From Cordylochernes scorpioides (taxonomy: Eukaryota; Arthropoda; Arachnida; Pseudoscorpiones; Chernetidae), in assembly GCA_030710605.1 (NCBI GenBank), contig CP092869.1, positions 7,211,866 to 7,275,865 of the forward strand: a DNA stretch of 64,000 bases, in the 5' to 3' direction. A program made the translations under genes and the position numbers. Positions within the stretch are counted from its first letter, which is position 1, and each line of letters starts with the position of its first letter. A model generated the notes under the pieces. It saw only the letters and a list, made by a program, of their open reading frames with translations, did no database searches and was not told the DNA's origin. Positions 9,834-20,089 of the stretch are shown here, in pieces.

Positions 9834-10977
9834 TGTTTCTTGTTTGGGCTATTCTCTCTTTTACAAAGGGACAGGTAGATAATGTGGCAAAGTGGTTGAT
9901 GGGAGCTCCAGATTTTTTTTTTGCAGCGGCAGCAGCGGCTTTGGCTTGGCTCGACCGAGCATCGGATGCCTTCATGCTCTGCAGAGCCGCAGCGATAGCA
10001 GATTGGATGGGCAGCTGGACAGGCAGAAGCGCGGTGGCCGAAGTCACAGCAACGGAAGCATTGCTTTAAAGTATGACTGCGCTCATACCTGTGCACTAGA
10101 CCCGCCACAGGAATACGTCCATGTTGACCGAGGATTTCGGCGACTTGGTTGTCCACTTCGATGAACACTGTACTAGTGCTGTGTGCCGCATTATTCGATC
10201 GATGGACTACCCTGATTTCACGCTTTTCCAGGAGTGACTGCACGGAGTGGTTGGAGCGGAAGCTCTCGCATATCTCATCGTCCCGCACCTCCCCGTCCAC
10301 TCTGAAGAGGCAGTATCTTGGTAGGATAACCGGGCACTCGGGGCAGCTTAGGCCCGTTGGCAGGGAGGTCAGCCCAGTGGCCAGCTACTTTGCCATTTGG
10401 GTTGTTTTGGGGTGGAAAACCACCTCGCCGCTGGTGTTGATGGACGCTACCACGTGTTTTGATGACGCTAGGGAAGGATGAATCTTTTGAATTTCCCTTA
10501 AAAATTCCCTTGGGTTGCTTTGGGGTTAGCCGACCTGACGACGACATGCGATTCGAAGGAAGGAGCCAGATTCACAAATGTGGATTTCGCTTTGGGTTTC
10601 GGAGGTGCAGGCTTTACCGGCTTGTCTTTCTCTGCCACTACCGAGGCGAAAGAGGTGGAGGGAATCGGGACGTTGGCTGTGGGATTGGGTTTTCCTAGAC
10701 TGGCTTCCTTGAAGGCGTCCTTAAGAAGAAGTTCTGCCTCTTGGACGAGAGTCAGTATCAGTTCTTTGGTGGCCATCTGTATTTTTTCGGGGGAGTCCAG
10801 GTTGGTGTCGGCAATGATCGCTTCGAAGGTTTGGCACTCAAAGTTGAACAAGTTCGCCGTGCTGTTGAATTTAAATTGGTGATGGGAAGACGGGAGGAGG
10901 TCTTCGTCCTCAGAACGCGGCCGCTTGTTGGCCTGCTGACTTCCTCCACCACCGCCATCATACTGGTTCAGCTCCAT
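9803..10977 (-). pseudogene. LINE ORF1 (gag-like, CCHC knuckles), frameshifted
   Basis: Starts with ATG at 10977 (MELNQYDGGGGGSQQANKRPRSEDEDLL). The N-terminal half is a low-complexity, proline- and lysine-rich region. The C-terminal half carries three knuckles: CFRCCDFGHRASAC, CYRCGSAEHEGIRC and a shorter CCRCK. Two frameshifts (near 10510 and 10290) move the reading between frames. ORF1 proteins coat the element RNA. The end of ORF1 overlaps the endonuclease start at 9833 by about 30 bases. Confidence 0.8.
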
Positions 10978-11164
10978 AAATAAAAACTATCAAAAAACAA
11001 ATCTACTCCAAAGAGAGTAAAAAAAGGCAGACCAGACAAAGAACATTATTCCGTTAACGAGATGAGGTGTGTATGGTTATTGGTTCGGCCAACAACAAAT
11101 ATCCAATTTATATACACATATATTTTTACATAATGAGGTTTTGAAAAATTCAAATAATCTTCAT

Positions 11165-12420
11165 CTATTTACATGCACAACAATTTATTTTACCATCACT
11201 ACAGCATAAATCACTCTTGGTGAAATATTTTTATTGCAATTCAGAATCTGCCACTGAAGCTTTACAAGCGTTTCGTACCTTTAAAGGTATTCGAAGCGGT
11301 AAAGGACCCATGAGTTGCTACTCTCTAAGGCGAATGATAAAAACTTTGGAGAAGACTGGATCTCTGGAAGCAAAATCTCGGAGTGGAAGACCATCGACAT
11401 GCAAGTCAGGGGTTGCTACGGTTTCGCAGAATGTTGAAGCTATTGAAACGTTATCCACGTATGGAGAAGTAAGTGCTCGACAAACGGGGATTTGGTATGG
11501 AACAGTTTGGAGAGCACTAAGAATTTGTCTTAAAAAATACCCGTAAAAAAAATTCAAAGACTTCACGAGCTAAAAGTCGGCGATTTTGAGAAGCGTCAAG
11601 AATTCGCTTCATGGGTTTTCCGGCAAATTGATATTGATGAAAACTGGCTGTTGAATGTTCTGTGGACAGATGAAGCTCAATTTACTCTGAACGGAGAAGT
11701 TAACACTCAAAACAGCCGCATTTGGGCAACAGAAAACCCTAGGAATTTTAAAGAAATGCCACTTCATCAGCCCAGAGTTATAGTTTGGTGTGGGTTCACT
11801 TCTTCTTTTATTATTGGGCCATTTTTCTTTGAAGAAATAAATGGAAGAACATTTAAAACCGTTTCTGTAACTGGTGAACGTTATGTTCAACTTTTGAGAG
11901 AAAAGGTTATCCCCATATTGCAGGACAGACAAGCACTGAGCGAAATAACATTCATGCAAGATGGAGGACCTCCTCATATCTCCCGCGGTGCCAAACAATT
12001 GCTGAAGGATACGTTCGGTGAAGATCGTGTGATAAGTCGCCACTTTATACACCAGTGGCCTTCAAGATCACCAGACTTGACGCCTTGCGATTTTTGGATA
12101 TGGGGGTACATTAAGTCGCGTGTTTATCGATGCCGGCCTACCACATTGGTCATGTTGAAGGCTTCTATCAGACGGCACGTTTCATCAATTTCATCAGATA
12201 TTTTATTTAATGCTGTCCATTCTGTCATCTATCGTCTGCAGGCGGTGTTTGAGAATGAATGTCGCCACATTGAACAAGGATTCTGACCTAATACAAGAGA
12301 GAAGGCAGTTACCTCATGTGTTATAAAAGCTTCCATGTATTATATTATCTACCAATGTTTTGCAGCTCTTTGTGTTGGGTTATGGGTAAATAAATTCTCT
12401 CCTCATATCTTGTCTCTTTT
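11165..12420 (+). mobile_element. IS630/Tc1/mariner-superfamily element, copy 2
   Basis: Plus-strand copy of the element at 1-1290. Shared sequence begins near 11190 (ATTTATTTTAC, then CACTACAG) and runs to ATATCTTGTCTCT at about 12420. No terminal inverted repeats are visible. The start codon seen in copy 1 is damaged here. Confidence 0.75.
11217..12286 (+). pseudogene. Transposase pseudogene, HTH plus DDD, copy 2
   Basis: The N-terminal HTH block (FYCNSESATEALQAF, SLEAKSRSGRPST, TYGEVSARQTGI) is open to a stop at 11546 after LKKYP. The reading resumes in another frame and is open from about 11600 to 12286: WTDEAQFTLNGEVNTQ near 11670, PRVIVWCGF near 11775, FMQDGGPPH near 11955, SPDLTPCDFWIWG near 12070, C-terminus ECRHIEQGF. 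Three aspartates fit a DDD core with 42 residues between the last two. It is better preserved than copy 1, with one frameshift near 11550 separating the two halves. Confidence 0.82.
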
Positions 12421-12449
12421 TTTATTTGTGAAAAGTAATTTTTGTTTGT

Positions 12450-13438
12450 TTGTCATTTGCTCACATCTTATATTATGTCGTGCAGACCAAAGTGTTATAA
12501 CTTCTCGAATAACACTGGTGCACACAATTTTACCCCTTATGTTTAATTTATCGCTTTTCGCTCATTAAAAGAAATAGCATAAGGAATATTCTCTGTAACC
12601 CCCCACCTTTAGAAATTTTGGGCAAAAAAAAATAATACAAAATGATTTTACTACCACGTTTTTCAACGCAAATGGTTGATTCAAAAATTATATTTATTTG
12701 AGGGGATACATTTTTAAAAATCGTGTACAGTATAATAAACAATGATAACATTTGACAAGCCCATAGGATATTCGGGATAAAGTACGACAAATGTATTTTG
12801 TCACTCCCATCTATATTTCATTTGTTGGATCATGACAAATTTCCAGTTAAATAGTCGAGTGTCGCCAATTATTCAAGAAATTACACATTCCTTATAGCAA
12901 GAAATCCTATTAGTAGTACCATTATAATTTTTGGTACTATATTAACATTTCAAAAAATCGTGTATTGAATTCAGCTATGTTTTTCAAACATTCAATATAT
13001 TTGACAAAACTCTATCAAAAATATAAATATTTTTTGCTACATGTTTTAATTTGCATATACCTATTTTACATATCTCAGATTGTATTTAAAAATCGTTAAC
13101 CATTTCTTCTAACTTTTGGCGAAATGGTGCTTTATTAATTAACGATTTGATATTATTAGGATTCTTTCCTGGTATACAAAAATGAAAAATACGTGTAGAT
13201 CAGTTATACTTTTCAATTAATCAAACAATTTGGCCGCTGAATTTCTGATTCTGGTACAGCGCCATCTAGGGAATGAAATTGTAACTAAAATCAATTTCGA
13301 AATTTTCAATATTTGCCATAAAAAATCCCATTGCATTCTGAACACAATGGTGTTTACCGCATTGCTCTAGCGCAAATATTCGCGGAGTTATTAATTTTTA
13401 AAGTTGTGCGGGACTTTTGGATCACCCTGTATATAGAT
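12450..13438. other. AT-rich stretch without genes; possible DNA transposon end at 13410-13438
   Basis: No convincing coding sequence. Short open frames are AT-rich and lack motifs. At 13410-13438 the sequence reads GCGGGACTTTTGGATCACCC followed by TGTATA. This resembles the outward end of many arthropod DNA transposons, which often start TACAGGGTG, but I found no matching opposite end. Confidence 0.5.
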
Positions 13439-13576
13439 GGAAATTTTGCCGCGAGGATATTGATTTAAAGAGACAAAGGTCGCCTCTCCCGTCAAAATAG
13501 ATGTCAAAACTAAACGCCATCTATTGACCGTCACCACAAACTAGCGGTCTCGGGTCGGTGACAAAGCCACAACATA
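13439..13576. repeat. Dispersed repeat R1 (GCCATCTATTGACCGTC family)
   Basis: Shares TCTCCCGTCAAAATAGA, GACGCCATCTATTGACCGTC-type sequence and a TCGGGTCGGTGACAAAGCC-type end with copies at 20385-20526, 38755-38875 and 43731-43925, and a half copy at 24738-24783. Two copies (here and at 43731) share the same leader ending GAGGATATTGATTTAAAG. No coding capacity. Confidence 0.7.
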
Positions 13577-13599
13577 TATATGTATATTTCTATGTTCTT

Positions 13600-13944
13600 A
13601 AATATAATATATGCATATATGAATATAATGTATTGTTATTGGAATGATAAAAGATTGGAGGTGTAGTCGTGATAATAGGAAAGTAGAAAAATAATAATTT
13701 ACTTATCAAGTAGATTTTATTTTCAGTTACTTGAAGCAAATTACACATTAAATATTTATCACAGTAATATAGAATTTATAAAATGAATCCTATATTAATG
13801 AATTAAAAAAGGATAACTATACATATTTACAACAATTATCAAAATGGTATATTAAAAAGTTATAAAAAAAATGTAGAACAGTCAATAAATGGAAACAAAA
13901 TATGTCTAAAAAAAAAAATATTTGAATTTTAGATTATATAATAT
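13600..13944. repeat. Dispersed AT-rich repeat, copy also at 58400-58735
   Basis: About 340 bases that match 58400-58735 with indels (shared blocks include GTGCAGTCGTG or its variant, GAATTTATAAAATGAATCC and CATATTTACAACAAT). The gypsy element at 13945 inserted at its end, in TTTTAGATTATATAATAT. Confidence 0.6.
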
Positions 13945-14418
13945 TGTGGCATGCATGGCGTTAGAAAATAGTTCTAAAAGTGGCCAATAGGTGGCGCCAT
14001 GGATTTATGCGGCGTTTCTCTGCTCTGACTCTGTTGTTGGTCCTGTTCCTTCGTCATCCCCTGTAATAAATGGTTCTGTGCATGATTCCTCCTCCGGCCT
14101 CATCCTGCCACCTGTATTATGTAAAGTACTTGTTATATGATATTGCGACCACTTATAATGTAGATAAAGTGTTTTAATAAATTCCCTTTGTTCTTCGGCG
14201 TTGTGCGGTCGTGACTCTCTTTCCGACAACACATCGCTGCGCCTCTGGTCAGTCCTGACTGTCCCCCCCCCCCACCCGTGGTAAGGCTGACGGATACTGC
14301 TAGAGGTTAGGGGAGTTTCACGTGGTGGCGTGGCTCTCAAGTGGTAGTGTAGGGAAGGCCAACGGTCCAAAGGGTCAGCCACAGTAAGGAAGCGTTAAGA
14401 GGGGTAGAGCACGCAACA
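13945..14418 (+). repeat. 5' LTR of the gypsy element at 13945-19927
   Basis: 474 bp starting TGTGGCATGC and ending CACGCAACA. It contains AATAAA at 14176-14181, a likely polyadenylation signal. It has an 11-base C-run where the 3' LTR has 9, and CGTGGTGGCG where the 3' LTR has CGTGTTGGCG. Confidence 0.95.
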
Positions 14419-14420
14419 TT

Positions 14421-14439
14421 TGGTGTCAGAAGTGGGATC
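14421..14439 (+). promoter_or_regulatory. tRNA primer binding site
   Basis: TGGTGTCAGAAGTGGGATC lies two bases after the 5' LTR. Its start with TGG pairs with the CCA end of a tRNA, and the remainder is complementary to the 3' end of a leucine tRNA (acceptor ending ..CTGACA, as in animal tRNA-Leu of the CAG/CAA kind). The tRNA-Leu assignment is from memory of tRNA ends. Confidence 0.75.
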
Positions 14440-14524
14440 CTTATTAGTGGACTGACCGGCAGTATCTGGTGGAGAGTCGGGGTTGAGGCTCTGGAAGGAA
14501 CCAGATAGTTGCCACCTTGTTTGT

Positions 14525-15853
14525 ATGCCTGTGGAGACCAGAGGACAGAAAATGGCCTCAGAGGAACTTCTGAAGCAGTTCATGGGCCTTATGAGGCAAG
14601 AAAAGGAGGAGGAAGAGCGGAGACGAGAGCAAGAAAAGGAGGAGGAAGAGCGGAGACGAGAGCAAGAAAAGGAGGAGGAAGAGCGGAGACGAGAGCAAGG
14701 AAAGGAGGAGGAAGAGCGGAGACGAGAGCAAGAAAAGGAGGAGGAAGAACGGAGACGAGAACAAGAAAAGGAAGAGAAGCTGAAGCGAAGAGAAGAAAAA
14801 GAGGAGAAGCTGAAGCGTGAAAAGGAGGAGGAAGAGCGGAGACGAGAGCAAGAAAAGGAGGAGGAAGAGCGGAGACGAGAACAAGAAAAGGAAGAGAAGC
14901 TGAAGCGAAGAGAGGAAAAAGAGGAGAAATGGGCCAAAATGCTGTCGGGGATAAGGGTGGAGCTCAAGGAGGAACTGGCTGCCCTGGACAGCAAGATGGG
15001 AGAGATAAATATCGCTTTGGAGAGCGAAGTAGATGAGAGGAGGGGAGAGTTTAAGAGGCTTGAGGATGAGCTGGCTCGTCTAAAGAGTAATGGAGGGTTT
15101 GTGGCTGGGACTGCCTCTGCAGTATTAAAAATTACTCCACCAACCTTCGACGGACAGAGTTCTTCCGGGAATTACATGAGACAATTTGAGGCAGTTTCCC
15201 TCAACAATGGATGGGGAGAGGCCGAAAGGGCAATAAATCTCATTGTGGCTCTACGGGGACCAGCATTGGACCTGCTTCAGACAATCCCAGAGCAGGACCA
15301 ACGGAGTTACGTAAGTTTGGTAAGTGCTCTAGAATTGAGATTTGGGGATCAGCACTCAAGACACGTATTCCAATCTCAACTAAAGCTGAGAAGGCAGAAG
15401 ATGGGGGAAAGCCTACAGGAATTCGAGGCCGACCTGAAGAGACTTTGTCTGATGGCATACCCCAGCGCTCCGATAGATTTCATCGATCAATGGGTGGCTC
15501 AGACTTTTATCGAGGGTATTCGGAATGTCGAGGTGCAGAAGACATTGAGACTGACCTCCTTCAACACGTCAAGGGAGGCGCTGATTCGCGCGCTAGAAAT
15601 AGACGCGGCATTTAAGATCAGCGACTCAGGGCCACCCAGGGTCCGTAAATCTGAGTTGACAGAGGAAGAAGGTGCCGTTGGGGGCTCTAGAGATTCTGGG
15701 ATTGAAGAAATAATCAAAAGATTGGACAAGTTGGAAGAAGCTGTTAAACATCGCAGAAGACCGGTTGGACCTTGTTTCCGCTGTGGTAAAATGGGCCACC
15801 TGAAAAGTCAATGCACTTCCAGGTTGTCCACCGAACAGCAGCAGGAAAACTAA
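14525..15853 (+). CDS. gag: Gypsy gag polyprotein
   Basis: The frame is open from 14483, but that start would be TTG; the first ATG is at 14525 (MPVETRGQKMASEELLKQFM), giving 442 codons. Residues about 25-140 are an extremely charged helix built from 10-residue repeats of the type EEERRREQEK, encoded by near-identical 30-base units (14595-14780 and 14820-14900). A capsid-like region follows (ITPPTFDGQSS, YMRQFEAVS, LKLRRQKMGESLQEFEADLKRL). One zinc knuckle, CFRCGKMGHLKSQC (C-x2-C-x4-H-x4-C), ends the protein. Gag forms the particle and binds element RNA. It overlaps pol by 43 bases, and pol lies in the minus-one frame, so pol is probably made by frameshifting. Confidence 0.9.
   Translation: MPVETRGQKMASEELLKQFMGLMRQEKEEEERRREQEKEEEERRREQEKEEEERRREQGKEEEERRREQEKEEEERRREQEKEEKLKRREEKEEKLKREKEEEERRREQEKEEEERRREQEKEEKLKRREEKEEKWAKMLSGIRVELKEELAALDSKMGEINIALESEVDERRGEFKRLEDELARLKSNGGFVAGTASAVLKITPPTFDGQSSSGNYMRQFEAVSLNNGWGEAERAINLIVALRGPALDLLQTIPEQDQRSYVSLVSALELRFGDQHSRHVFQSQLKLRRQKMGESLQEFEADLKRLCLMAYPSAPIDFIDQWVAQTFIEGIRNVEVQKTLRLTSFNTSREALIRALEIDAAFKISDSGPPRVRKSELTEEEGAVGGSRDSGIEEIIKRLDKLEEAVKHRRRPVGPCFRCGKMGHLKSQCTSRLSTEQQQEN
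14595..14925 (+). repeat. 30-bp coding minisatellite inside gag
   Basis: Tandem units of GAGGAGGAAGAGCGGAGACG plus GAGAGCAAGAAAAG, each 30 bases, about five in a row from 14605, then a variant block (GAGAAGCTGAAGCG) and two more copies after 14820. The larger pattern is itself duplicated. It encodes EEERRREQEK repeats predicted to form a long single helix or coiled coil. The antisense open frames here are by-products of the repeat. Confidence 0.9.
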
Positions 15854-18800
15854 AATCTGCCAGCGCTAAGGGGCGACCGTTGGCAGGAGTGGACGCAGTC
15901 CCTAAGATCGTCTCTATCCAAAGAATGAGGAGGGCGTGGGACACGCTGATGATAGAGATTATGGTAAACTCAAAAAAAATTAAAGCAACTGTTGACACCG
16001 GAGCGATGGTCTCCTTGATAAGAAAGGATGCGCTGAGAACTGCGCCGAGGCCGTTGCATCGAAAAATGATGCTGAGGACCGTCACGGGGGATACTGCACC
16101 AATTGAAGAAGAGCTTGATGTGGATATCCGTTTGGGGGGGACCCGTTTCGATCATAGAGTACTGGTGGCAGATATCGAGGATGAGTTTATTCTTGGCATG
16201 GACATCATCCGGGAGCATGGCTTCACGTTCGACCCAACACAGGGTATCCTAAGGTTAGGCGACGAAAGCTTCGTGTTGTCAACAGAGGGTGAGAAGTGTG
16301 AAGGCGTCCGACTCTTCGCCTGTGAAAATGGGTGTGTCAGTGGAAACTGCGAAGGGGTTATCATGACGGTTGCCGAGGCACCCCTTGGGAGTGGTGTTGG
16401 CTTGATTGAGCCAACTTGTGACGCAAGGCAGAACCTTTTGGTGGCCAGGGCTATTGTCAAGACCGCCGACAAGAAAGTTCCAGTTAGACTGGCCAACGTT
16501 TTTCCGAGTGGAATCAGCATCAGGAAGGGAGACTTTCTGGCAGTTTGCTCGCCAATCTCGAGGATCGCCACGACAGAAGGAACTAACTGCCAAAGTGGAG
16601 TAAACAGGGTGGGGCAGACAAAATTGGAGATAGACCTGAAAGACCTGACAGAGGATGAAGCTCGGATGGCTCGTGCATTTATAAAGAAAAATCAGGATGC
16701 CTTTTCTACTGGTAATGGGAAGTTGGGAAGGACAGACTTGGTCCAACACAAGATTTATACCGGAAATGCTCGGCCAGTCCGGCAACCTCCTAGACGGGTG
16801 CCAATGGCAAAACGAGACGAGGTAGTAGGGCTGTTGCATAAATTGGGGCAGGATGGAGTTATAGAAGAATCCAACAGTCCGTGGTCTTCACCCGTGGTTC
16901 TGGTAACAAAAAAAGATGGGTCTACAAGATTTTGTGTGGATTATCGAAAGCTGAACGAGGTTACCAAGAAGGACAGTTACCCTCTACCCCGGATCGATGA
17001 CACTCTGACAACATTGGCGGGGTCATCTTGGTTCTCTACATTGGATCTAAAGAGTGGATACTGGCAGGTAGGCGTACATCCGGCTGACAGGGAGAAAACG
17101 GCATTCAGTACCGGGAATGGGCTCTATCAATTCACAGTGATGCCTTTCGGGTTGTGTAACGCGCCGGCTACTTTTGAAAGGCTGATGGAGCTCGTACTTA
17201 GGGGACTAACCTGGAAAACTTGCTTGGTCTACCTCGATGATGTAATGGTTATGGGCAGGACGTTCGGGGAACATCTTAAAAATTTGCAAGAGATCTTCAA
17301 TAGATTCAAGGCGGCGAATTTGGGGTTGAATCCTAGGAAGTGCCAGCTGTTCCAGAAGAAGGTAGAGTTTTTGGGCCATACAGTGTCTGCGAAGGGGATC
17401 CAGACAAGCGAGAGCAAGATCCTTGCTATCAGGGATTGGCCCAAACCAAAGGACAAGCACGAACTGCGAAGTTTCCTTGGACTCTGCACATACTACAGAC
17501 GGTTCGTAGAGGGATTTGCAGACATTGCTGCCCCGTTGCACAGATTGACAGAGGCGAAATCGACCTTTCACTGGAATCAGGATTGTGAGAGCGCATTCGT
17601 GACCTTGAAAGGCGGCCTATGCTCCAGTCCAGTTCTGGTGTATCCCCAACCTGGGATGAGATTTGTACTGGACACAGATGCCAGTAACAGCGGTATTGGA
17701 GCCGTTCTGTCTCAGGTTCAAGATGGAGAAGAGCGAGTGATCGAATATTACAGCAAAATCCTAACCAAACCTGAGCGAAACTACTGCGCTACAAGAAGGG
17801 AGCTCTTGGCCATAGTCAGATCAGTGGAACATTTCCACAGGTATCTATATGGGCAAGATTTCTTGGTTAGGACCGATCATGCCGCACTCACATGGCTACT
17901 ACAGATGAAAAATCCTGAAGGCCAGGTGGCGAGATGGTTGGAAAAGCTGCAGCAATACCATTTTCAAATTAGACATCGGCCTGGGAAAAGACATCACAAT
18001 GCGGATGCGCTGTCCAGAAGACCTTGCGGAAGTTGCAAGCATTGCGAAAAAATTGATAAAAATGAGAGCGAGGCGACATCGAGAGGGACGACTGTGGTAC
18101 CGAGCGACGAGTGGACCCCTGCAAGCTGCAGAGCCAGCCAGCAACAAGACTTGAATATCGGTCCAATTTTGGAATTAAAGGAAAACGGAAACCTAAGACC
18201 TAGCTGGGAGATCATATCGGATAAGAGCCCAGCACTTAAGGCATTATGGGCACAGTGGGACTCCTTGAGGGTTGAGAACGGACTGCTGAAGAGAGTGTGG
18301 GAAAGTGCTGATGGGAGGAGCACAAAAATGCAGCTAGTGGTCCCGGAGGTTAAAATTCCTTGTGTCCTGCGGGAGGTGCACAGCGGAGCCTCGGGATCTC
18401 ACTTTGGCGTGACGAAAACCTTGAGAAAGGTTAGAGAGAGGTTCTACTGGGTATATTGCCGGGAGGACGTGGAAAATTGGTGCAGGCGATGTACCACATG
18501 TGCTGCCAGCAAAGGCCCACAAACTAGGTCCAGAGGAAAAATGAGAGAATACAACGTGGGAGCGCCTTTCGAAAGGATCGCGATTGATGTGGCTGGCCCA
18601 TTTCCAGTCACAGAGGATGGAAACAAATACCTCTTGGTCGCTATGGACTACTTTACGAAGTGGCCCGAGGTCTACGCGATTCCTAATCAGGAGGCTGCTA
18701 CGGTCGCAAGGGTTCTTGTAGACAACCTTATCTGCCGATTTGGTGTGCCATTAGAACTGCACTCAGATCAGGGGCGGAACTTTGAATCGGGAGTATTCCG

Positions 18801-19425
18801 AGAATTGTGCCAGGTATTGGGAATCTGGAAAACAAGGACTACTCCCCTGCATCCACAGTCGGATGGAATGGTGGAAAGGTTCAACAAGACCATGGTGGAG
18901 CACCTATCCAAGGTTGTGGAGCAGAATCAAAGGGACTGGGACCGTAGACTGCCACTGTTCCTCATGGCGTACCGAGCGGCCATTCACGAAACAACGGGTC
19001 AAACACCGGCCAAGGTTATGTTCGGACGAGAGCTACGACTCCCTTGTGACTTAGAATTTGGCACCCCTGGAGGACCACCAGTAGAGGTGACCAGTTATGT
19101 GGGCGAACTGAGAGGTGTGCTGTCGGAAACTCATAAATTGGTTAGGGAAAAAATCCAGCTAGCAAGTCACCGGATGAAGACTCACTACGATCTAAAAGCA
19201 AACCATGAAGGATTCAAAGAGAATGATCTGGTATGGATGTTTAATCCAAAGAGAAAGAGAGGGCTCTCCCCAAAGTTAACACCAATGTGGGAAGGACCCT
19301 ACAAGGTCGTCAAGAGAATCAACGACTTGGTTTACCGCATCCAGCGAAGTTCGAAAGCAAAACCAAGGGTCGTCCATTTGAGCCGGTTGGCACTCTTCCA
19401 GGGAGAGCAATCAGAGTGGACCTGA
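15811..19425 (+). CDS. pol: Gypsy pol polyprotein (protease, RT, RNase H, integrase)
   Basis: One frame of 1204 codons. Protease VDTGAMVSLI with D62-T63-G64. RT at about 315-480 with [39 protein letters not shown] and the catalytic YLDD at 474-477. RNase H begins FVLDTDASNSG (D621). The integrase zinc finger has H857, H864, C894, C897. Its catalytic triad is D926 (AIDVAGPF), D986 (HSDQGRNF) and E1022 (SDGMVERFN); the last two are 35 residues apart, the standard D,D35E spacing. The C-terminus (GPYKVVKRINDLVYRIQ) is the GPY-type end of gypsy integrases; no chromodomain is evident. All catalytic residues are present. The ATG at 15811 lies within gag in another frame, so initiation is probably by minus-one frameshift rather than at this codon. 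Confidence 0.95.
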   Translation: MHFQVVHRTAAGKLKSASAKGRPLAGVDAVPKIVSIQRMRRAWDTLMIEIMVNSKKIKATVDTGAMVSLIRKDALRTAPRPLHRKMMLRTVTGDTAPIEEELDVDIRLGGTRFDHRVLVADIEDEFILGMDIIREHGFTFDPTQGILRLGDESFVLSTEGEKCEGVRLFACENGCVSGNCEGVIMTVAEAPLGSGVGLIEPTCDARQNLLVARAIVKTADKKVPVRLANVFPSGISIRKGDFLAVCSPISRIATTEGTNCQSGVNRVGQTKLEIDLKDLTEDEARMARAFIKKNQDAFSTGNGKLGRTDLVQHKIYTGNARPVRQPPRRVPMAKRDEVVGLLHKLGQDGVIEESNSPWSSPVVLVTKKDGSTRFCVDYRKLNEVTKKDSYPLPRIDDTLTTLAGSSWFSTLDLKSGYWQVGVHPADREKTAFSTGNGLYQFTVMPFGLCNAPATFERLMELVLRGLTWKTCLVYLDDVMVMGRTFGEHLKNLQEIFNRFKAANLGLNPRKCQLFQKKVEFLGHTVSAKGIQTSESKILAIRDWPKPKDKHELRSFLGLCTYYRRFVEGFADIAAPLHRLTEAKSTFHWNQDCESAFVTLKGGLCSSPVLVYPQPGMRFVLDTDASNSGIGAVLSQVQDGEERVIEYYSKILTKPERNYCATRRELLAIVRSVEHFHRYLYGQDFLVRTDHAALTWLLQMKNPEGQVARWLEKLQQYHFQIRHRPGKRHHNADALSRRPCGSCKHCEKIDKNESEATSRGTTVVPSDEWTPASCRASQQQDLNIGPILELKENGNLRPSWEIISDKSPALKALWAQWDSLRVENGLLKRVWESADGRSTKMQLVVPEVKIPCVLREVHSGASGSHFGVTKTLRKVRERFYWVYCREDVENWCRRCTTCAASKGPQTRSRGKMREYNVGAPFERIAIDVAGPFPVTEDGNKYLLVAMDYFTKWPEVYAIPNQEAATVARVLVDNLICRFGVPLELHSDQGRNFESGVFRELCQVLGIWKTRTTPLHPQSDGMVERFNKTMVEHLSKVVEQNQRDWDRRLPLFLMAYRAAIHETTGQTPAKVMFGRELRLPCDLEFGTPGGPPVEVTSYVGELRGVLSETHKLVREKIQLASHRMKTHYDLKANHEGFKENDLVWMFNPKRKRGLSPKLTPMWEGPYKVVKRINDLVYRIQRSSKAKPRVVHLSRLALFQGEQSEWT

Positions 19426-19440
19426 TCGGGACGATCAGGT

Positions 19441-19455
19441 TTGATTGGGGGGCAG
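19441..19455 (+). promoter_or_regulatory. Polypurine tract before the 3' LTR
   Basis: TTGATTGGGGGGCAG directly precedes the TG of the 3' LTR. Purine-rich runs at this site prime plus-strand synthesis in LTR elements. Confidence 0.7.
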
Positions 19456-19927
19456 TGTGGCATGCATGGCGTTAGAAAATAGTTCTAAAAGTGGCCAATA
19501 GGTGGCGCCATGGATTTATGCGGCGTTTCTCTGCTCTGACTCTGTTGTTGGTCCTGTTCCTTCGTCATCCCCTGTAATAAATGGTTCTGTGCATGATTCC
19601 TCCTCCGGCCTCATCCTGCCACCTGTATTATGTAAAGTACTTGTTATATGATATTGCGACCACTTATAATGTAGATAAAGTGTTTTAATAAATTCCCTTT
19701 GTTCTTCGGCGTTGTGCGGTCGTGACTCTCTTTCCGACAACACATCGCTGCGCCTCTGGTCAGTCCTGACTGTCCCCCCCCCACCCGTGGTAAGGCTGAC
19801 GGATACTGCTAGAGGTTAGGGGAGTTTCACGTGTTGGCGTGGCTCTCAAGTGGTAGTGTAGGGAAGGCCAACGGTCCAAAGGGTCAGCCACAGTAAGGAA
19901 GCGTTAAGAGGGGTAGAGCACGCAACA
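19456..19927 (+). repeat. 3' LTR of the gypsy element
   Basis: 472 bp, nearly identical to 13945-14418. It ends CACGCAACA and is followed by ATAT, the 4-bp target duplication. AATAAA lies at 19687-19692. Confidence 0.95.
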
Positions 19928-20089
19928 ATATATATGTATATATGAATCGAAATGTTTATATATTTGTGTGTTATAGGGCAATAAATAAAAGCTATTATAT
20001 GTGTAAAAATAAATTGTTATTATTTTTAACATTTATATATATATAAAAAAATAATAATAAAAGATAAGTGGGTCAGGTGTTGATATTAA

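Larger units (their letters stand above)
4303..11040 (-). mobile_element. LINE of the RNase H-bearing I/R1 type, split by a younger LINE
   Basis: Minus-strand element with ORF1 (10977-9803), endonuclease (9833-9096), RT (about 7100-5471) and RNase H plus cysteine tail (5541-4387). The combination of CCHC ORF1, APE-type endonuclease, YADD RT and RNase H fits the R1, LOA and I group. The element is interrupted at 7117-9080 by another LINE in the opposite direction. It carries several frameshifts and at least one in-frame stop (near 6420), so it is not active. The 5' end near 11040 is approximate and the 3' end near 4303 is set by the neighbouring LINE. Confidence 0.85.
13945..19927 (+). mobile_element. 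Full-length Ty3/gypsy LTR retrotransposon
   Basis: Complete element of 5983 bp: LTR, primer binding site, gag, pol, purine-rich tract, LTR, flanked by ATAT on both sides (13941-13944 and 19928-19931). The LTRs differ only by one substitution and the length of one C-run, and gag and pol are open, so the insertion is recent and could still encode its proteins. There is no env-like reading after pol; the 3' LTR begins 30 bases past the pol stop. Confidence 0.95.

Noticed and set aside
13990..14382. Antisense open frame in the 5' LTR, repeated in the 3' LTR
   Set aside because: It is present only because the LTR is duplicated; composition and position give no support for a gene.
14395..14994. 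Long serine/phenylalanine-rich open frames antisense to gag
   Set aside because: They are the reverse complement of the 30-bp charged repeat; composition is pure repeat and no independent signal exists.
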